Of a DNA stretch of 64,000 nt, positions 18,366 through 28,500 are shown piece after piece; within the stretch, counting starts at the first letter, position 1, and every line of letters starts with the position of its first letter. The translations under genes and the position numbers were made by a program. The notes under the pieces are model-generated. The model was not told where the DNA came from, did not search any database, and saw nothing but the letters and a program-made list of their open reading frames with translations. The stretch is from an uncultured Persicobacter sp. (GTDB lineage: Bacteria; Bacteroidota; Bacteroidia; Cytophagales; Cyclobacteriaceae): positions 1 to 64,000 of the forward strand of contig CANMKE010000016.1 of the NCBI GenBank assembly GCA_947498325.1. Direction: 5' to 3'.

Positions 18366-19227
18366 GCGTGTTTAAAGTCTATATTCGTGTAGCCTTATCA
18401 AGATCATAAATGAATAACTCAGGGCGATGAAAGCTTCAGAAGACTTTGGGTCTTTCTCATAGTCCTTTGATAATCTACGATATGAGTTAAACCATCCAAA
18501 TGTTCTTTCAACCTGCCATCGCTGTTTTTGAGGGACAAATCCTCGATCTTTCGAAGGTGGGTTCTGTTTGGTATCCGTTTTCCAACCAAAAATTTCAGTA
18601 CCTTCTGCGAACACTTTACCATAAGCGCTGTCTCCGCGGAACAATTCTAACCCTTCAAATTGAGTCAGCTTAGGAAGTAATTCAAGACCCGCTTCGGCAT
18701 CGTGTTAATTTGCAGTCTAAACATGAACGGCGACCAATCTACCATCAATATTAATAGCAATACTCCGCTTTCGGACATTGATTTTTTTATTGCCATCAAT
18801 TCCGGTATCAACCGATATGCTGGGCCCATTTTTACAGACAGACTATCAACTACCACTAAAGAAGGAGGCCGCTCTTGACATTGTTCCTGGCGATCAATTT
18901 TGGTTAATTCAACCATTGTCAATGAGATAAGGCCACTCCATAGCGATTTTTTTAAGTAGAAATATACTGATTGCCACTTGGGGAATCGGGAATCTAATGT
19001 CCTCCATTGAGCACCATGTTCTTGCTATCCATTGGATCGCATTGAATATTTCTCGAACACAATATTTTGTTGGACGATCATTAACAAAAAAACTATTCAA
19101 TATATTTCCACTGAGAATTGGGAAAGTTGATATGTTTTACCTGCACAGCTCTGCTTTTTGTGTGAGAACCGCAAAGTTAGCCGATTTTCAATTTTTTAAT
19201 TTCTACTCCCAATGTTCTTAAACACGC
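18366..19227 (-). mobile_element. Degenerate IS5-family insertion sequence
   Basis: The element is bounded by the inverted repeat GCGTGTTTAA at 18366-18375 and its complement TTAAACACGC at 19218-19227. Inside, on the minus strand, is a broken IS5-like transposase. About 860 bp fits the usual size of a small IS5-group element. No clear target duplication was seen. It inserted between the T9SS cargo gene and ttcA and disrupts no gene that can be recognised. Confidence 0.8.
18372..19140 (-). pseudogene. IS5-family transposase, frameshifted and with stop codons
   Basis: Fragments of an IS5-type DDE transposase lie in at least three frames. The N-terminal part contains NDRPTKYCVREIFNAIQWI and, in another frame, DSRFPKWQSVYFYLKK. 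The centre contains PSLVVVDS (first Asp) and, after a lost A in the A-run at 18829-18833, GPSISVDTGIDGNKK. In-frame stops replace Gln-like codons at 18717-18719 (TAG) and 18705-18707 (TAA). The C-terminal fragment has RGDSAYG (second Asp) and RWQVERTFGWFNSYRRLSKDYE, which contains the catalytic Glu. The gene cannot give a functional transposase. Confidence 0.88.
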
Positions 19228-19413
19228 TCCAACCCTTTCAATCAGGCGTGTAAAGATAGTTTCATATATAAAGTATTGGTTGATATTTTTATAAAAATAG
19301 ATAAAATAATTATGGTCTCAAATTTCCCGTAGGATACTTGTTAGATTGGCTTTTACCCTTCATTGAAACAGATTGATATTTTTTTGCCTGTTTTCCAACA
19401 TATCCTCTTTGGT

Positions 19414-19445
19414 TTTGAAAATCCTTTTAATCCACTGATATTTGC
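19414..19445 (+). promoter_or_regulatory. Bacteroidota-type promoter of ttcA
   Basis: TTTG at 19414-19417, a 19-base spacer, then GATATTTGC at 19437-19445, which matches the TTTG-N19-TAnnTTTG consensus except for the first base of the -7 box. The start codon at 19450 follows only 5 bases later, so the transcript would be nearly leaderless. The promoter lies inside the longer reading frame, which argues for the downstream ATG. Confidence 0.5.
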
Positions 19446-19449
19446 ACCA

Positions 19450-20262
19450 ATGGAAGAATTAGTGAATGAAAAGCAGGCGCTGAAGAAGTTGAAGAAAAAA
19501 CTGACTTCGGCAACTTCTCGCGCAATGATGGACTTCAGTATGCTGGAGGAAGGGGATAAGTTGATGGTTTGTCTATCGGGAGGAAAGGACAGTTATGCCT
19601 TGTTGGATATGGTGTTGCATACGCAGAGGGTGGTGCCTTTTCATTTTGATGTGGTTGCGGTGAACCTGGATCAGAAACAGCCTGGTTTTCCTGAGCACAT
19701 TCTTCCTGAATACCTGAAAAATCTGGGCGTTGATTTTGAGATTGTCGAAAAGGATACCTATTCAGTAGTAAAAGAAAAAGTACCTGAAGGCAAGACGACC
19801 TGTAGTCTTTGTTCGCGTTTGCGCCGAGGGAATCTGTATGAAACCGCCAAGCGTTTGGGCGCAAATAAGCTCGCCCTTGGTCATCATCAGGATGATATCA
19901 TCGAAACGTTTTTCTTGAATCTGTTTTTCAGCGGAAAACTGGAGGCCATGCCCGCCAAATATCTGACCGACGACGGAAGCTTGACCGTCCTCCGTCCGAT
20001 GGCCTATTGCCGTGAGCAGGACATCGCTGACTATGCAGCGTTGCGCGCCTTCCCGATTATCCCTTGTAATTTGTGTGGATCACAACCGAAACTACAACGA
20101 CAGGTGGTCAAGGGAATGCTCAAAACTTGGGAACAGGCTTATCCCGATCGTATGGAGATCATCATGAATGCGCTTCAGAATGTGAGTCCTTCGCACCTGT
20201 TGGATCATCAATTATTCGATTTTATGAATATGCACGGTCGCGATTTGTCAGCACTGCGGTAG
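19450..20262 (+). CDS. ttcA: tRNA 2-thiocytidine(32) synthetase TtcA
   Basis: A 270-residue PP-loop ATPase that installs 2-thiocytidine at position 32 of some tRNAs, using ATP and an iron-sulfur cluster. The PP-loop SGGKDS is at residues 43-48. Two CxxC pairs, CSLC (118, 121) and CNLC (206, 209), provide the cluster ligands, and LGHHQDD is the TtcA signature between them. The start at 19450 (MEELVNEKQ) is chosen because a promoter overlaps the preceding codons and the extra 29 residues are hydrophobic and unlike the family. The 3' end overlaps the convergent GNAT gene by 15 bp. Confidence 0.93.
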   Translation: MEELVNEKQALKKLKKKLTSATSRAMMDFSMLEEGDKLMVCLSGGKDSYALLDMVLHTQRVVPFHFDVVAVNLDQKQPGFPEHILPEYLKNLGVDFEIVEKDTYSVVKEKVPEGKTTCSLCSRLRRGNLYETAKRLGANKLALGHHQDDIIETFFLNLFFSGKLEAMPAKYLTDDGSLTVLRPMAYCREQDIADYAALRAFPIIPCNLCGSQPKLQRQVVKGMLKTWEQAYPDRMEIIMNALQNVSPSHLLDHQLFDFMNMHGRDLSALR

Positions 20263-20766
20263 CGGAGATTGATTGCTGAACAGCATAAACTTCTTGGGCA
20301 TTTGTGGCGGTAGGTGCTGCTGTTGTTGAAAGCCAAGCCTTTTTAACAGTTGCTGGGATTTGACATTGGAGGAGGTGGTAATGGCTGCGCATGGGTGAAT
20401 GCCTCGGACTTTTCCATAAGCGAGCAAGGCACGGCATGCCTCAAGCATATAACCTTTTTTACTGAATTGGGGCAAGAGCGCAAAACCGATATCAGGCAAG
20501 TCAAGGTAATTTCTTTGCACAAAACCACAGATGCCGATTGGTGTATTGGAGCTCTTGAGCACAATTTTGCGCATACCCATCGTGGGAGATTTATACGCAG
20601 GAATAATAGAATCTATAATATAGGTTCTTGCATGTTGCGTACTTTCGATATACTTGTCTCCGATAAATGTCAGCCAGCCTTTGGTGTTCATCAATTCAAG
20701 CAGAAACTGATCGTCCTGTAGATTGATAGGCACAATGGAAGTTCTGGGGGTTATGATTTTTAGCAT
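20248..20766 (-). CDS. GNAT-family N-acetyltransferase (RimJ/RimL-like)
   Basis: A 172-residue protein of the Acetyltransf_3 group. The N-terminal strand [17 protein letters not shown] is followed by [12 protein letters not shown], the middle strand [27 protein letters not shown] (acetyl-CoA binding) and [15 protein letters not shown], as expected in RimL-type enzymes. It acetylates an amine, a protein N terminus or a small molecule; the target is not known. It is 5 bp downstream of the DinB-family gene on the same strand, which suggests one operon, and converges on ttcA with a 15-bp overlap. Confidence 0.88.
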   Translation of the reverse strand: MLKIITPRTSIVPINLQDDQFLLELMNTKGWLTFIGDKYIESTQHARTYIIDSIIPAYKSPTMGMRKIVLKSSNTPIGICGFVQRNYLDLPDIGFALLPQFSKKGYMLEACRALLAYGKVRGIHPCAAITTSSNVKSQQLLKRLGFQQQQHLPPQMPKKFMLFSNQSPLPQC

Positions 20767-20771
20767 ATCGG

Positions 20772-21224
20772 CTATGCGGACTGTTGTGCTCTTTTGTAGA
20801 AAATATAATCGGTCGGTAAAGGTTGTACGTTCTGCTGACGTAACATAAAAGCAATTTGCCCCCGATGGTGCGTGTGGTGATTGGAAATATGAAACAGGAT
20901 TTCACGGAGGGAATGATGAAAGAGGTCTCCGGTGGAGTTCTCATAAATAATGGTTTGCTCTAAATTTCGCTGTGCAAGAATTTCCTGTGTCTCCCGGTGA
21001 TTTTGTTCATTGAGGGCAAAGCAGGCATCGATATCAAGTAACTGATGAAGGGGTGTTGCTGCCTGATGAAGTATGCGGGCGTTCCATATTTGGTGGGCAT
21101 TCAGCAAATGACAATACAGCTGCATTTCCTGTCCTTGCAGAAGATTGTTATCCTTTAACTGCTGACCAATCATTTCATTAAACTGCAAATGGTATTGGAA
21201 TATATCTTCAAAGAGTGTTTTCAT
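20772..21224 (-). CDS. DinB-family protein
   Basis: A 150-residue four-helix-bundle protein of the DinB/YfiT superfamily. The metal-binding histidines are visible: an early NAHQIWNARI, FHHSLREILFHISNHHTHHRGQIAFML near residues 100-127 and a Q-rich tail. Such proteins are often thiol transferases (bacillithiol-dependent) or of unknown role. The gene is the upstream member of a pair with the GNAT (5-bp gap). The hydrophobic pattern is regular, with no signal peptide. Confidence 0.85.
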   Translation of the reverse strand: MKTLFEDIFQYHLQFNEMIGQQLKDNNLLQGQEMQLYCHLLNAHQIWNARILHQAATPLHQLLDIDACFALNEQNHRETQEILAQRNLEQTIIYENSTGDLFHHSLREILFHISNHHTHHRGQIAFMLRQQNVQPLPTDYIFYKRAQQSA

Positions 21225-21359
21225 AAAATCAGGTAATGTTTGATTATGAAAACGATCCTTTTGCCGCTAAAGACCAGTAGATAGGGTCAATTCATGGATT
21301 ATTTTGACTGAATAAGAATAAAGTACCATAAAATCTCATTTCGACGGATTAATCATCGA

Positions 21360-22196
21360 TCAGCCCTGTTTTGGTGCTTTATGGGCGGCATGTGTGTTTT
21401 CCTGCATTTTCAGGCGGTTCAGAAATTGTCCGTAATGATCCATTAAAGCAATGGTAATTTCTGCATCCGTGTTATTCATTACAAAGGTTAGCGGCAGGTG
21501 ATAAAATTCCAAAAAAGCGTTCGCCTGCGTGCTGTCAATGTCAAATAGCTTTTGTATGGCTTGAGCACTTGCAAATTGATCATACCGGCTTTGCTTCTTT
21601 TTTTTAACCGCCTCCTGATAGAGCACATGCTGCATTTTCCGCTTTTCTTTGGCCTCTTTACTGAAAGCATTTTGGATGGTCGATAATGGATTCGATATCA
21701 TCCCGAGGGCGTAGTCCGCAACATTGGGGTCTTTTGGCGCCTGAAGTCCATGCTTTTTCTTGGGCTTTTTTTGCATGCCAATACCTGGAATGTAGTAGGG
21801 ATCATTCGCCTTGGCACGATAAACCCGAGGCTGATTGCCATTGGAATAGACATTGACATTCTCGAGCATTAAAGAGTCTTCGGCCATACGCACCTGCAAA
21901 ATACCCGACGATATCATCTGATCTGAAATGGTAATCGGTGTTTTTTTGTAGCCGACTGCACTGAAGATCAGGGTGTCTTGCGCACTCACCTTGATATTAA
22001 ATCGCCCTTCAGTATCCGAGGCACCACCCAGATTTTTGTTTTTGATAATGATGCTGACAAATGGGATCGGCTGATGGTCTTTTTGCGTGAAAATTTTCCC
22101 GTGCAATACAAGATTGTCCTGACAGAAAGCTGGCAGTTGGCCAAAGAATAACAGCAAGACGCAAAGCAAAAAGACGATCGGATTTTTATATGTCAT
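21360..22196 (-). CDS. Secreted protein with CarboxypepD_reg-like domain (paralog 1)
   Basis: A 278-residue exported protein (signal peptide MTYKNPIVFLLCVLLLFFGQLPAFCQ). Residues about 30-110 form a carboxypeptidase-regulatory-like beta domain (GKIFTQKDHQPIPFVSI, GASDTEGRF, DTLIFSAVGYKK), the usual N-terminal piece of SusC-type receptors, here without the receptor. The rest (about 120-270) has a conserved NGNQPRVYRAK block and PYYIPGIGM, then helices rich in Lys and Gln. It is the downstream member of a tandem pair with the gene at 22410-23228. No catalytic motif is present; the outer-membrane or periplasmic role is unknown. Confidence 0.78.
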   Translation of the reverse strand: MTYKNPIVFLLCVLLLFFGQLPAFCQDNLVLHGKIFTQKDHQPIPFVSIIIKNKNLGGASDTEGRFNIKVSAQDTLIFSAVGYKKTPITISDQMISSGILQVRMAEDSLMLENVNVYSNGNQPRVYRAKANDPYYIPGIGMQKKPKKKHGLQAPKDPNVADYALGMISNPLSTIQNAFSKEAKEKRKMQHVLYQEAVKKKKQSRYDQFASAQAIQKLFDIDSTQANAFLEFYHLPLTFVMNNTDAEITIALMDHYGQFLNRLKMQENTHAAHKAPKQG

Positions 22197-22409
22197 AACA
22201 AGGAGTATCGGCGCAATATTAGGTTTAATTTAATATCAATCATAACCACAAGGCTCAGATTAACAAAATTTAACCTTTGTAAATGAGAGAGTTGCAAAAT
22301 GTGTACCGATATTGATAATAATCCAGTGCGCTTTATATGGACGTTGCATGCAATGTCCGTACCGTGAGGTACAAAAAGTTTCCGAAGGTGTTGTTTAAAC
22401 GACGATAAT

Positions 22410-23228
22410 CTAATTTTCTTCGGTAATTTCCCTGGGTTCGTTTTTTAAATATTCAAGATATTCCCCATAATGCTCCATCAGGTCAATCGTAACCTCAGCC
22501 TGTCCATGATTCAAAATGATGCTATCCGAAGGGGAGTAATATTCAAGAAATCGCTTTGCTTTTAGGGTATCAATATCAAAAATTTTACTTACCGTAAGTA
22601 TGCCTGCAAATTTTTCACGGCGTTTTTGTTTCTTTTTTGCGATCGCTTCATCATATAATATATGGCGCATTTTCAATTCCTCCTTTTCTTTTTTGCTGAT
22701 GATACTGTGTAAGGTAGATATTGGGTTGAAAACCATGCCTAAGGCATAATTTGCAATGGTCGGATCTTTAGGTTTTTGGAGCTCAGGCTTCTTTGGGGGC
22801 TTTCTTTCCATGCCAATGCCGGGAATATAGTACGGTTCATTGATCTTCCGGAAAACGCGTGGCTGATTGCCATTGGAATAGACATTAACATTTTCAAGCA
22901 CCAAAGAATCCTGCTGCATATTGACTTCCAATACGCCTAATTGTATCATCTTTTCTGTGATGGTAAAGGATGTTTTCTTATAACCGACCGCACTAAAAAT
23001 CAGGGTGTCCTGTATGCCTACTTTGATAATAAACCGACCTTCAATGTCGGATGCTCCACCTACATTTTTATTCTGAACAATGATATTTACAAAAGGTATC
23101 GGTTGGTGGTCTTTCTGCGAAAAAATTTCTCCATGAATGAGATGATGCTCTTGGCCGAGCACGGGTAGTTGATGGAATAGCAAGGCGAGGCTGGTGGACA
23201 GAAATAGGTTTGAAATATTCTTTATCAT
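22410..23228 (-). CDS. Secreted protein with CarboxypepD_reg-like domain (paralog 2)
   Basis: A 272-residue paralog of the protein at 21360-22196, arranged in tandem on the same strand with a 213-bp gap. It shares the regulatory-domain core (QKDHQPIPFVNI, GGASDIEGRF, LIFSAVGYKK), NVYSNGNQPRVF and PYYIPGIGMERKP. Roughly the N-terminal two thirds are close and the C-terminal third less so. The signal peptide ends near VLGQ. The duplication looks old enough for functional divergence. Upstream sequence (23229-23751) has no other gene recognised. Confidence 0.78.
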   Translation of the reverse strand: MIKNISNLFLSTSLALLFHQLPVLGQEHHLIHGEIFSQKDHQPIPFVNIIVQNKNVGGASDIEGRFIIKVGIQDTLIFSAVGYKKTSFTITEKMIQLGVLEVNMQQDSLVLENVNVYSNGNQPRVFRKINEPYYIPGIGMERKPPKKPELQKPKDPTIANYALGMVFNPISTLHSIISKKEKEELKMRHILYDEAIAKKKQKRREKFAGILTVSKIFDIDTLKAKRFLEYYSPSDSIILNHGQAEVTIDLMEHYGEYLEYLKNEPREITEEN

Positions 23229-23751
23229 AAAATAATGTAAATATTAATTCATTTTACATCATAATTATAAGATAAAGTTTAACATAAATTAACTGATGAA
23301 AGTAAGTGGTTTATGATTATTTAAGTGGGAGAAATCAAAATCAACATCAAAATCAACATATAGGAGCTGCTTGATAATTTGAATTGTAGTTTGCATCACC
23401 AAATAACATTTCGTTTTGGTTGGTGTCAGACCCATGTGTCTGACCTAAATAAATATTGCCTATGGTAATTTCGGGCCTGTTGCACAACCATAATGCGATA
23501 TTATACCACGAAACTTTATTTGGACACTGAACGGGCTGACCTGTGTGCCTGCCCGAATCATCATAAATTTTGGATGGTTTGGATACACACATAGGTGCAT
23601 CCGTACAGCTCAGGAAATAATATTTTGTGCTTAATAAAAAAAACCGAGTTATGCGACAGTCCCATAACCATTAGAGTAAAATTCTGTGAGTAAGTACCCT
23701 ACTATGATTGTGGAGGAGCCCTTTACCGGGAGGAGCAAAACCACACCTTAC
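23229..23751. other. Gap with one unassigned short reading frame
   Basis: No gene can be identified. A 79-codon minus-strand frame at 23353-23592 (starting MCVSKPSKIYDDSG) has no recognised motif and no clear upstream signal. Two tiny blocks (CAACATCAAA near 23342-23356 and nearby) look like simple sequence. I cannot tell whether this is a small secreted gene, gene debris, or spacer. Confidence 0.35.
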
Positions 23752-24276
23752 CTAATCCTTCTGCTGTCTACCCTGATAAACATAATACCCAATCAAAACC
23801 GTCAGCGCCAACATCAGTCCAAAGAAAATATAATTATTAAAGCCCTGGCGGTTGCCTCGGGCAATTTCCACTTCCCAATAAACCATCACCGAAAACAGCA
23901 GTAACAAAAGGGCGTTCAGGTGGCGCAGCATTTTGGTAGACATGCGGTACTGTCGGCGGGCATTGCGTTTGGTGATTTTTACGGGGTAATTGAACAGGTG
24001 CGGGAACTTGTTGAGGAAATACAGCGAAAAGCAGGTGATCCAGGCAATGATAGGAAGTAGAAAGATGTCCACTTTACTGCCATAGCGGTCGGGCAGCCCA
24101 TCCAGGCCATAATGAATGGGGATTTGTTGTGGCAGTTGGTCATAATACATGACAGGATAGGTCGCTAAAAAAATGAAAGCGCTCAAAATAAAGGTAAGCA
24201 CGATATAATCAGTCCAGTCCAGGTTGATCGTTATCCGTGGGCGGTAGGCAAATTTGTTAAAGGATGTTGTCGTCAT
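23752..24276 (-). CDS. DUF1648-type integral membrane protein
   Basis: The 174-residue form starts at 24276 (MTTTSFNKFAYRPR). Three to four membrane segments are visible: YIVLTFILSAFIFLATYPVMY, VDIFLLPIIAWITCFSLYFL, LNALLLLLFSVMVYWEV and YIFFGLMLALTVLIGYYV. The loop LPQQIPIHYGLDGLPDRYGSK matches the DUF1648 signature (IP-x-H-x-x-x-x-G-x-x-D-x-x-G). In Gram-positive SdpI-like proteins this domain sits in immunity/signal factors; here no toxin gene is adjacent, so the role stays unknown. The longer start at 24348 adds 24 polar residues and is less likely. Confidence 0.8.
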   Translation of the reverse strand: MTTTSFNKFAYRPRITINLDWTDYIVLTFILSAFIFLATYPVMYYDQLPQQIPIHYGLDGLPDRYGSKVDIFLLPIIAWITCFSLYFLNKFPHLFNYPVKITKRNARRQYRMSTKMLRHLNALLLLLFSVMVYWEVEIARGNRQGFNNYIFFGLMLALTVLIGYYVYQGRQQKD

Positions 24277-24475
24277 TAGTTGGTATAAGGGGGTATGATG
24301 ATGATTCAGGGCAGTTTGTAAGCAGTTCAGCAGGAATGGCTGCTTCATGAGGCAATTTGGGCTGAGCAGATCAGTATTATCGACTAAAAAAGACCTGTAG
24401 CATCTTGAGTCGGCGAGTATCCCAAATCGTTATGGAGTAGTATGTTTATGAGGCAGGGAGGTTGATATGTATTGT

Positions 24476-24865
24476 CTATTCCACAAAAAGTGGCACTGTG
24501 TTACCTTCGTCCATGGCTTCAATTTTTCGGATAAATTTTCGCTTACCCATTTCCTGAACAATATATATTTTGGTGCCGACGGTCCAGTTTTCATCACGTT
24601 CCTCAAAGCCCTCCATAGGGAAACCATAGCTAAACTTGCCACCATCAGGCTTCGGCCCTTTTACAAAGAATTGTCGTCGTTCTTTGCTGTTATTCTTAAT
24701 CTTGAATTTGATATATTTTGGTTCCTGTTGCTTCGGGCTGTCGGAAAGCAGACTGTACTGATTTGCCATGGGGGAATTCCCAGGAATATCCTGTTCCAAG
24801 TTGGTGATAGGAATGTGCAAAACTGTGCAACATAAAAAAGCTATTTTTAAGAAGGTACCGACCAT
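24476..24865 (-). CDS. Small secreted protein of unknown function
   Basis: I do not recognise the family. From the ATG at 24865 it is 129 residues with a signal peptide (MVGTFLKIAFLCCTVLHIPI). The mature part has a beta-rich, Lys-rich core: EPKYIKFKIKNNSKERRQFFVKGP, then FSYGFPMEGFEE, WTVGTKIYIVQEMGKRKFI and LFVE. It looks like a small beta-sandwich domain exported to the periplasm. Neighbours give no help. An upstream ATG at 24925 would only lengthen the N terminus. Confidence 0.55.
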   Translation of the reverse strand: MVGTFLKIAFLCCTVLHIPITNLEQDIPGNSPMANQYSLLSDSPKQQEPKYIKFKIKNNSKERRQFFVKGPKPDGGKFSYGFPMEGFEERDENWTVGTKIYIVQEMGKRKFIRKIEAMDEGNTVPLFVE

Positions 24866-25532
24866 AAATACTTGTTTTAAATCAATCGACTTACATTTAA
24901 CAACTGTAACAGTAAGGTTGGTCACAATGTTATTGGGGGGCGGTCGGATGAGAGGTTTGAATGCTATAATGAAAATCTGTTAGTTATAAAAATGACGTAT
25001 ATCGTTTATCAGGTTATAAATAAAACATCCTTTTCTCCTAAAAATGATGGCTTTGGATAACAGATAAAATTTTTTTAAAAAATATCAGCTTAGAATAATA
25101 CAATAGTGGTAAAGGCGATTATCAATACGAAATTCATTTTTATAACAATGTGATTTATTCGTGTTGGATATTTAACATTAAGATTTCACACAAATAATGA
25201 TTAAAACAAGGGGCCAATTATGAATTTGTCATTTTTGGCGCCTCAATATTTTAAAAATGGTGTTAATGACGATCATTTTATCGATTTTTATCACTCAAAT
25301 GAGTAGGGTTTTCAGATCTTTTGCCACGGAAATTTAAAACACGCTTTCGTCCTTGAATTGTTTAACGATGTGATTTTGGGATACTTTATGGAAACTCCAT
25401 CGTGTTTTTATATCAATAAAATTTCCCTCAACTTTGTCCCATACCTATTACATATGTCTTCTGTAAAATGTTTGCGAGAGCAGCTTGGTGCCTTTCTTCA
25501 AAAGAGCAACAAATAATCAAACATTTTATTAC
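24866..25532. other. AT-rich upstream region of the susC gene
   Basis: About 670 bases with no gene recognised. The sequence is AT-rich, with many A/T tracts, typical of a promoter region before a susC gene. No -33/-7 pair with the expected spacing could be found close to the start at 25533. Confidence 0.45.
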
Positions 25533-28500
25533 ATGAAGAAATCCATACTACTAACTTTAACCCTATTAATTTGCGGACTGAGTGCATGGGCACAGCAGAC
25601 CGTTTCTGGGGTGGTCACTGAAGCAGAGTCCGGGGAGAGCATCCCGGGTGTGAACGTCATTATTAAAGGTGGCGAAGGTGGAACGATTACTGATTTCGAC
25701 GGGGCGTATTCACTAACCGTTGAAGAAGGTTCTACGCTTATTTTTTCCTTTATCGGACTTGCTCCACAAGAAATTCAGGTAGGCAGCCAAACACAGATCG
25801 ATGTAGCCCTTGGGCAGGACGTCAAGCAACTGACAGAAGTTGTGGTTACAGCACTGGGTATTTCAAGAGATAAAGCATCCTTGGGTTACTCTGTTCAGGA
25901 AGTAGGCGGATCGGACCTTGCGGTAGCACAAACGCCGAATGCCATGAGTGCATTGTCGGGTAAAGTTGCTGGTGTGCAGGTTTCTGGTGGTTCATCAATG
26001 GGTGGTTCATCTCGCGTATTGATCCGTGGAGCAGCATCTATCTCAGGAAATAACCAACCACTTTATATTGTTGATGGCGTGCCATTGGATAACTCCGATT
26101 TTAACGATTCCAATACCGCTCGTGGTGCTGGTGGATACGATTACGGTAATATGGCGCAGGATATCAACCCAGATGATATCGAGAGCATGTCGGTACTGAA
26201 AGGGCCTTCTGCTGCAGCACTATATGGTGCCCGTGCAGCCAACGGGGTAATTTTGATTACCACCAAAAAAGGAAGCACGAAACAAAAAGGGATTGGTGTG
26301 GATTTCAAAACATCGGTTACTTTTGAAAAAGTAAACTGGATTGCTAAAATGCAAAACCAGTATGGTGGTGGTTCTTCTTCAGAATTCGACACCGTAAGAG
26401 AGCACGATGGCTATAAGTTTGTTCCTTATTATACTGATGAATCCTGGGGACCAAAATTTAACGGTCAGCAGGTAGTACACTGGGATGGTATCCGTGGCGA
26501 CGGAACTTTTGAAACCCGTGAGTGGAGAGCAACACCAAACGATATCCAGTCGATGTTTGACACTGGCGTGCAGTTGCAAAACTCTATTGCCCTGAGTGGT
26601 GGAAACGAGCAAGGATCTTTCCGTCTTGCTTATACCAACTTGACTTCTACAGGTTATATGCCGAATTCAGAAATGGACCGTAACACGTTCAACTTCTCTG
26701 GAGATTACAAATTTACAGATAAACTGAAGGCCAATGCGTCGATGAACTACATTCGTACTACCGCTTTGGGTCGTCCGATGACGGGTTACGATAACGGCAA
26801 CATCGTTCAGTCTTCTATGCAATGGTCACAGCGCCAGCTGGATTACGACCGATTGAGAGATTACAAGAATCCTGATGGTTCGCAACGTGCATGGAACCGT
26901 ACTTCTTACGCCGATGGAACACCAGCTTATACTGACAACCCTTACTGGACGCGTCACGAAAACTACCAGAATGATGAGCGTGACCGTTATTACGGAACGA
27001 TGGGCTTGACTTACGAATTGGCCGAAGGATTGAACATTTCCGGTAAAGCATTCTATGATGCCTACACCTTCCGTGTTTATGAGCGTGTAGCAGTAGGATC
27101 TCAGGCGCAGTCATCTTTTGGTGAGGATTTCCATACCAACAGAGAGGTTAACCTTGAGGCGATGATCTCTTATACCAAGCAGTTTGGTGAGGATTGGAAC
27201 CTAAGCACTTTTGCTGGTGTTAACCGCCGTGACAACTATTACAGAATGAACTCAGCCTCTACCGTAGGTGGCCTGCTGATCCCTAACTTATATAATGTAA
27301 CCAATGGCCGTGGCATGCTTTCTTTTGCCCGTGAGCAACAAAAGCGTGTAAACTCGGTATTTGGTTCGGCTTCGATTGGCTGGAAAAACATGGTATATGT
27401 TGATGCAACACTGAGAAATGACTGGTCATCAACTTTGCCGTCTGCCCATAACTCTTTCCTTTATCCATCGATCACGACCTCTTTTGTATTCTCGGAATTG
27501 GAAGCGATTCAGAATTTATCCTGGTTGGATTTCGGTAAAGTGCGCTTCGGTTGGGCACAGGTAGGTAACGATACTGACCCTTACCGCCTAATGACCACCT
27601 ACGCCAATGTGGATGATACTGGTGCAGATTACATGATGCCAACCACTCGTCCAAATACAGATTTGAAACCAGAAACAACACGCTCGTGGGAAGTGGGTCT
27701 GGAGATGTCGATGTTCGATAATCGCGTAACACTTGATGCGACTTACTATACCATGTCAACTTTCGATCAGATCCTTGCCGTGCCAGTTTCCGCTTCAACA
27801 GGTTATACTTTCGATCTGCTGAATGCAGGTACGATGCGTAACTACGGGGTAGAATTGGCCTTGGGTGTGGATGTTATCCGTAAGGAAGATTTCAACTGGC
27901 ATACTGATTTTAACTTCTCAAGAAACCGAAATCAGGTAGTGGAACTGGCTGACGGTATTGACAACTACCGTTTGGCATCAGCGCCATTCAATGCCACAGT
28001 AAATGCCTTCCCAGGTTCTACTTATGGTGCAATTATGGGAACGGATTATGTTTATGATGGCAACGGTAACCGCGTGTTGGTAGAAAACAGTGAAGGCGAA
28101 ATGGTTTACGCTGCAACGGAAACACCAGAGGTACTGGGGTCTATTCTTCCAGATTTTAACCTCGGTATCCGTAACTCGTTCCGCTATAAGAATTTTGATG
28201 CTTCGGTATTGATTGACATGCAAAAAGGTGGAAGTTATTTCTCAACCTCTTATATGTTCGGTATGTACTCAGGAATGTATGAAGAAACTGCCGCTAACGG
28301 GATTCGTGAAACAGGCATGATTCTACCTGGCGTTTACCAGAACGAAAGTGGGGAGTATGTTCAGAACGATCGCCCAACAAGTGCCTACACTTGGGGTAAA
28401 TCTCACTTCGCAGGACCACAGGCGCAGAATGTTTTCGATGCGACTTATATCAAGCTGAGAGAGATCAGCATTGGTTATACTTTCCCGAACAGCATTATCG

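Noticed and set aside
23353-23592. 79-codon minus-strand frame as a gene
   Set aside because: No motif, signal peptide or upstream promoter could be seen. It is recorded only as part of the unassigned gap.
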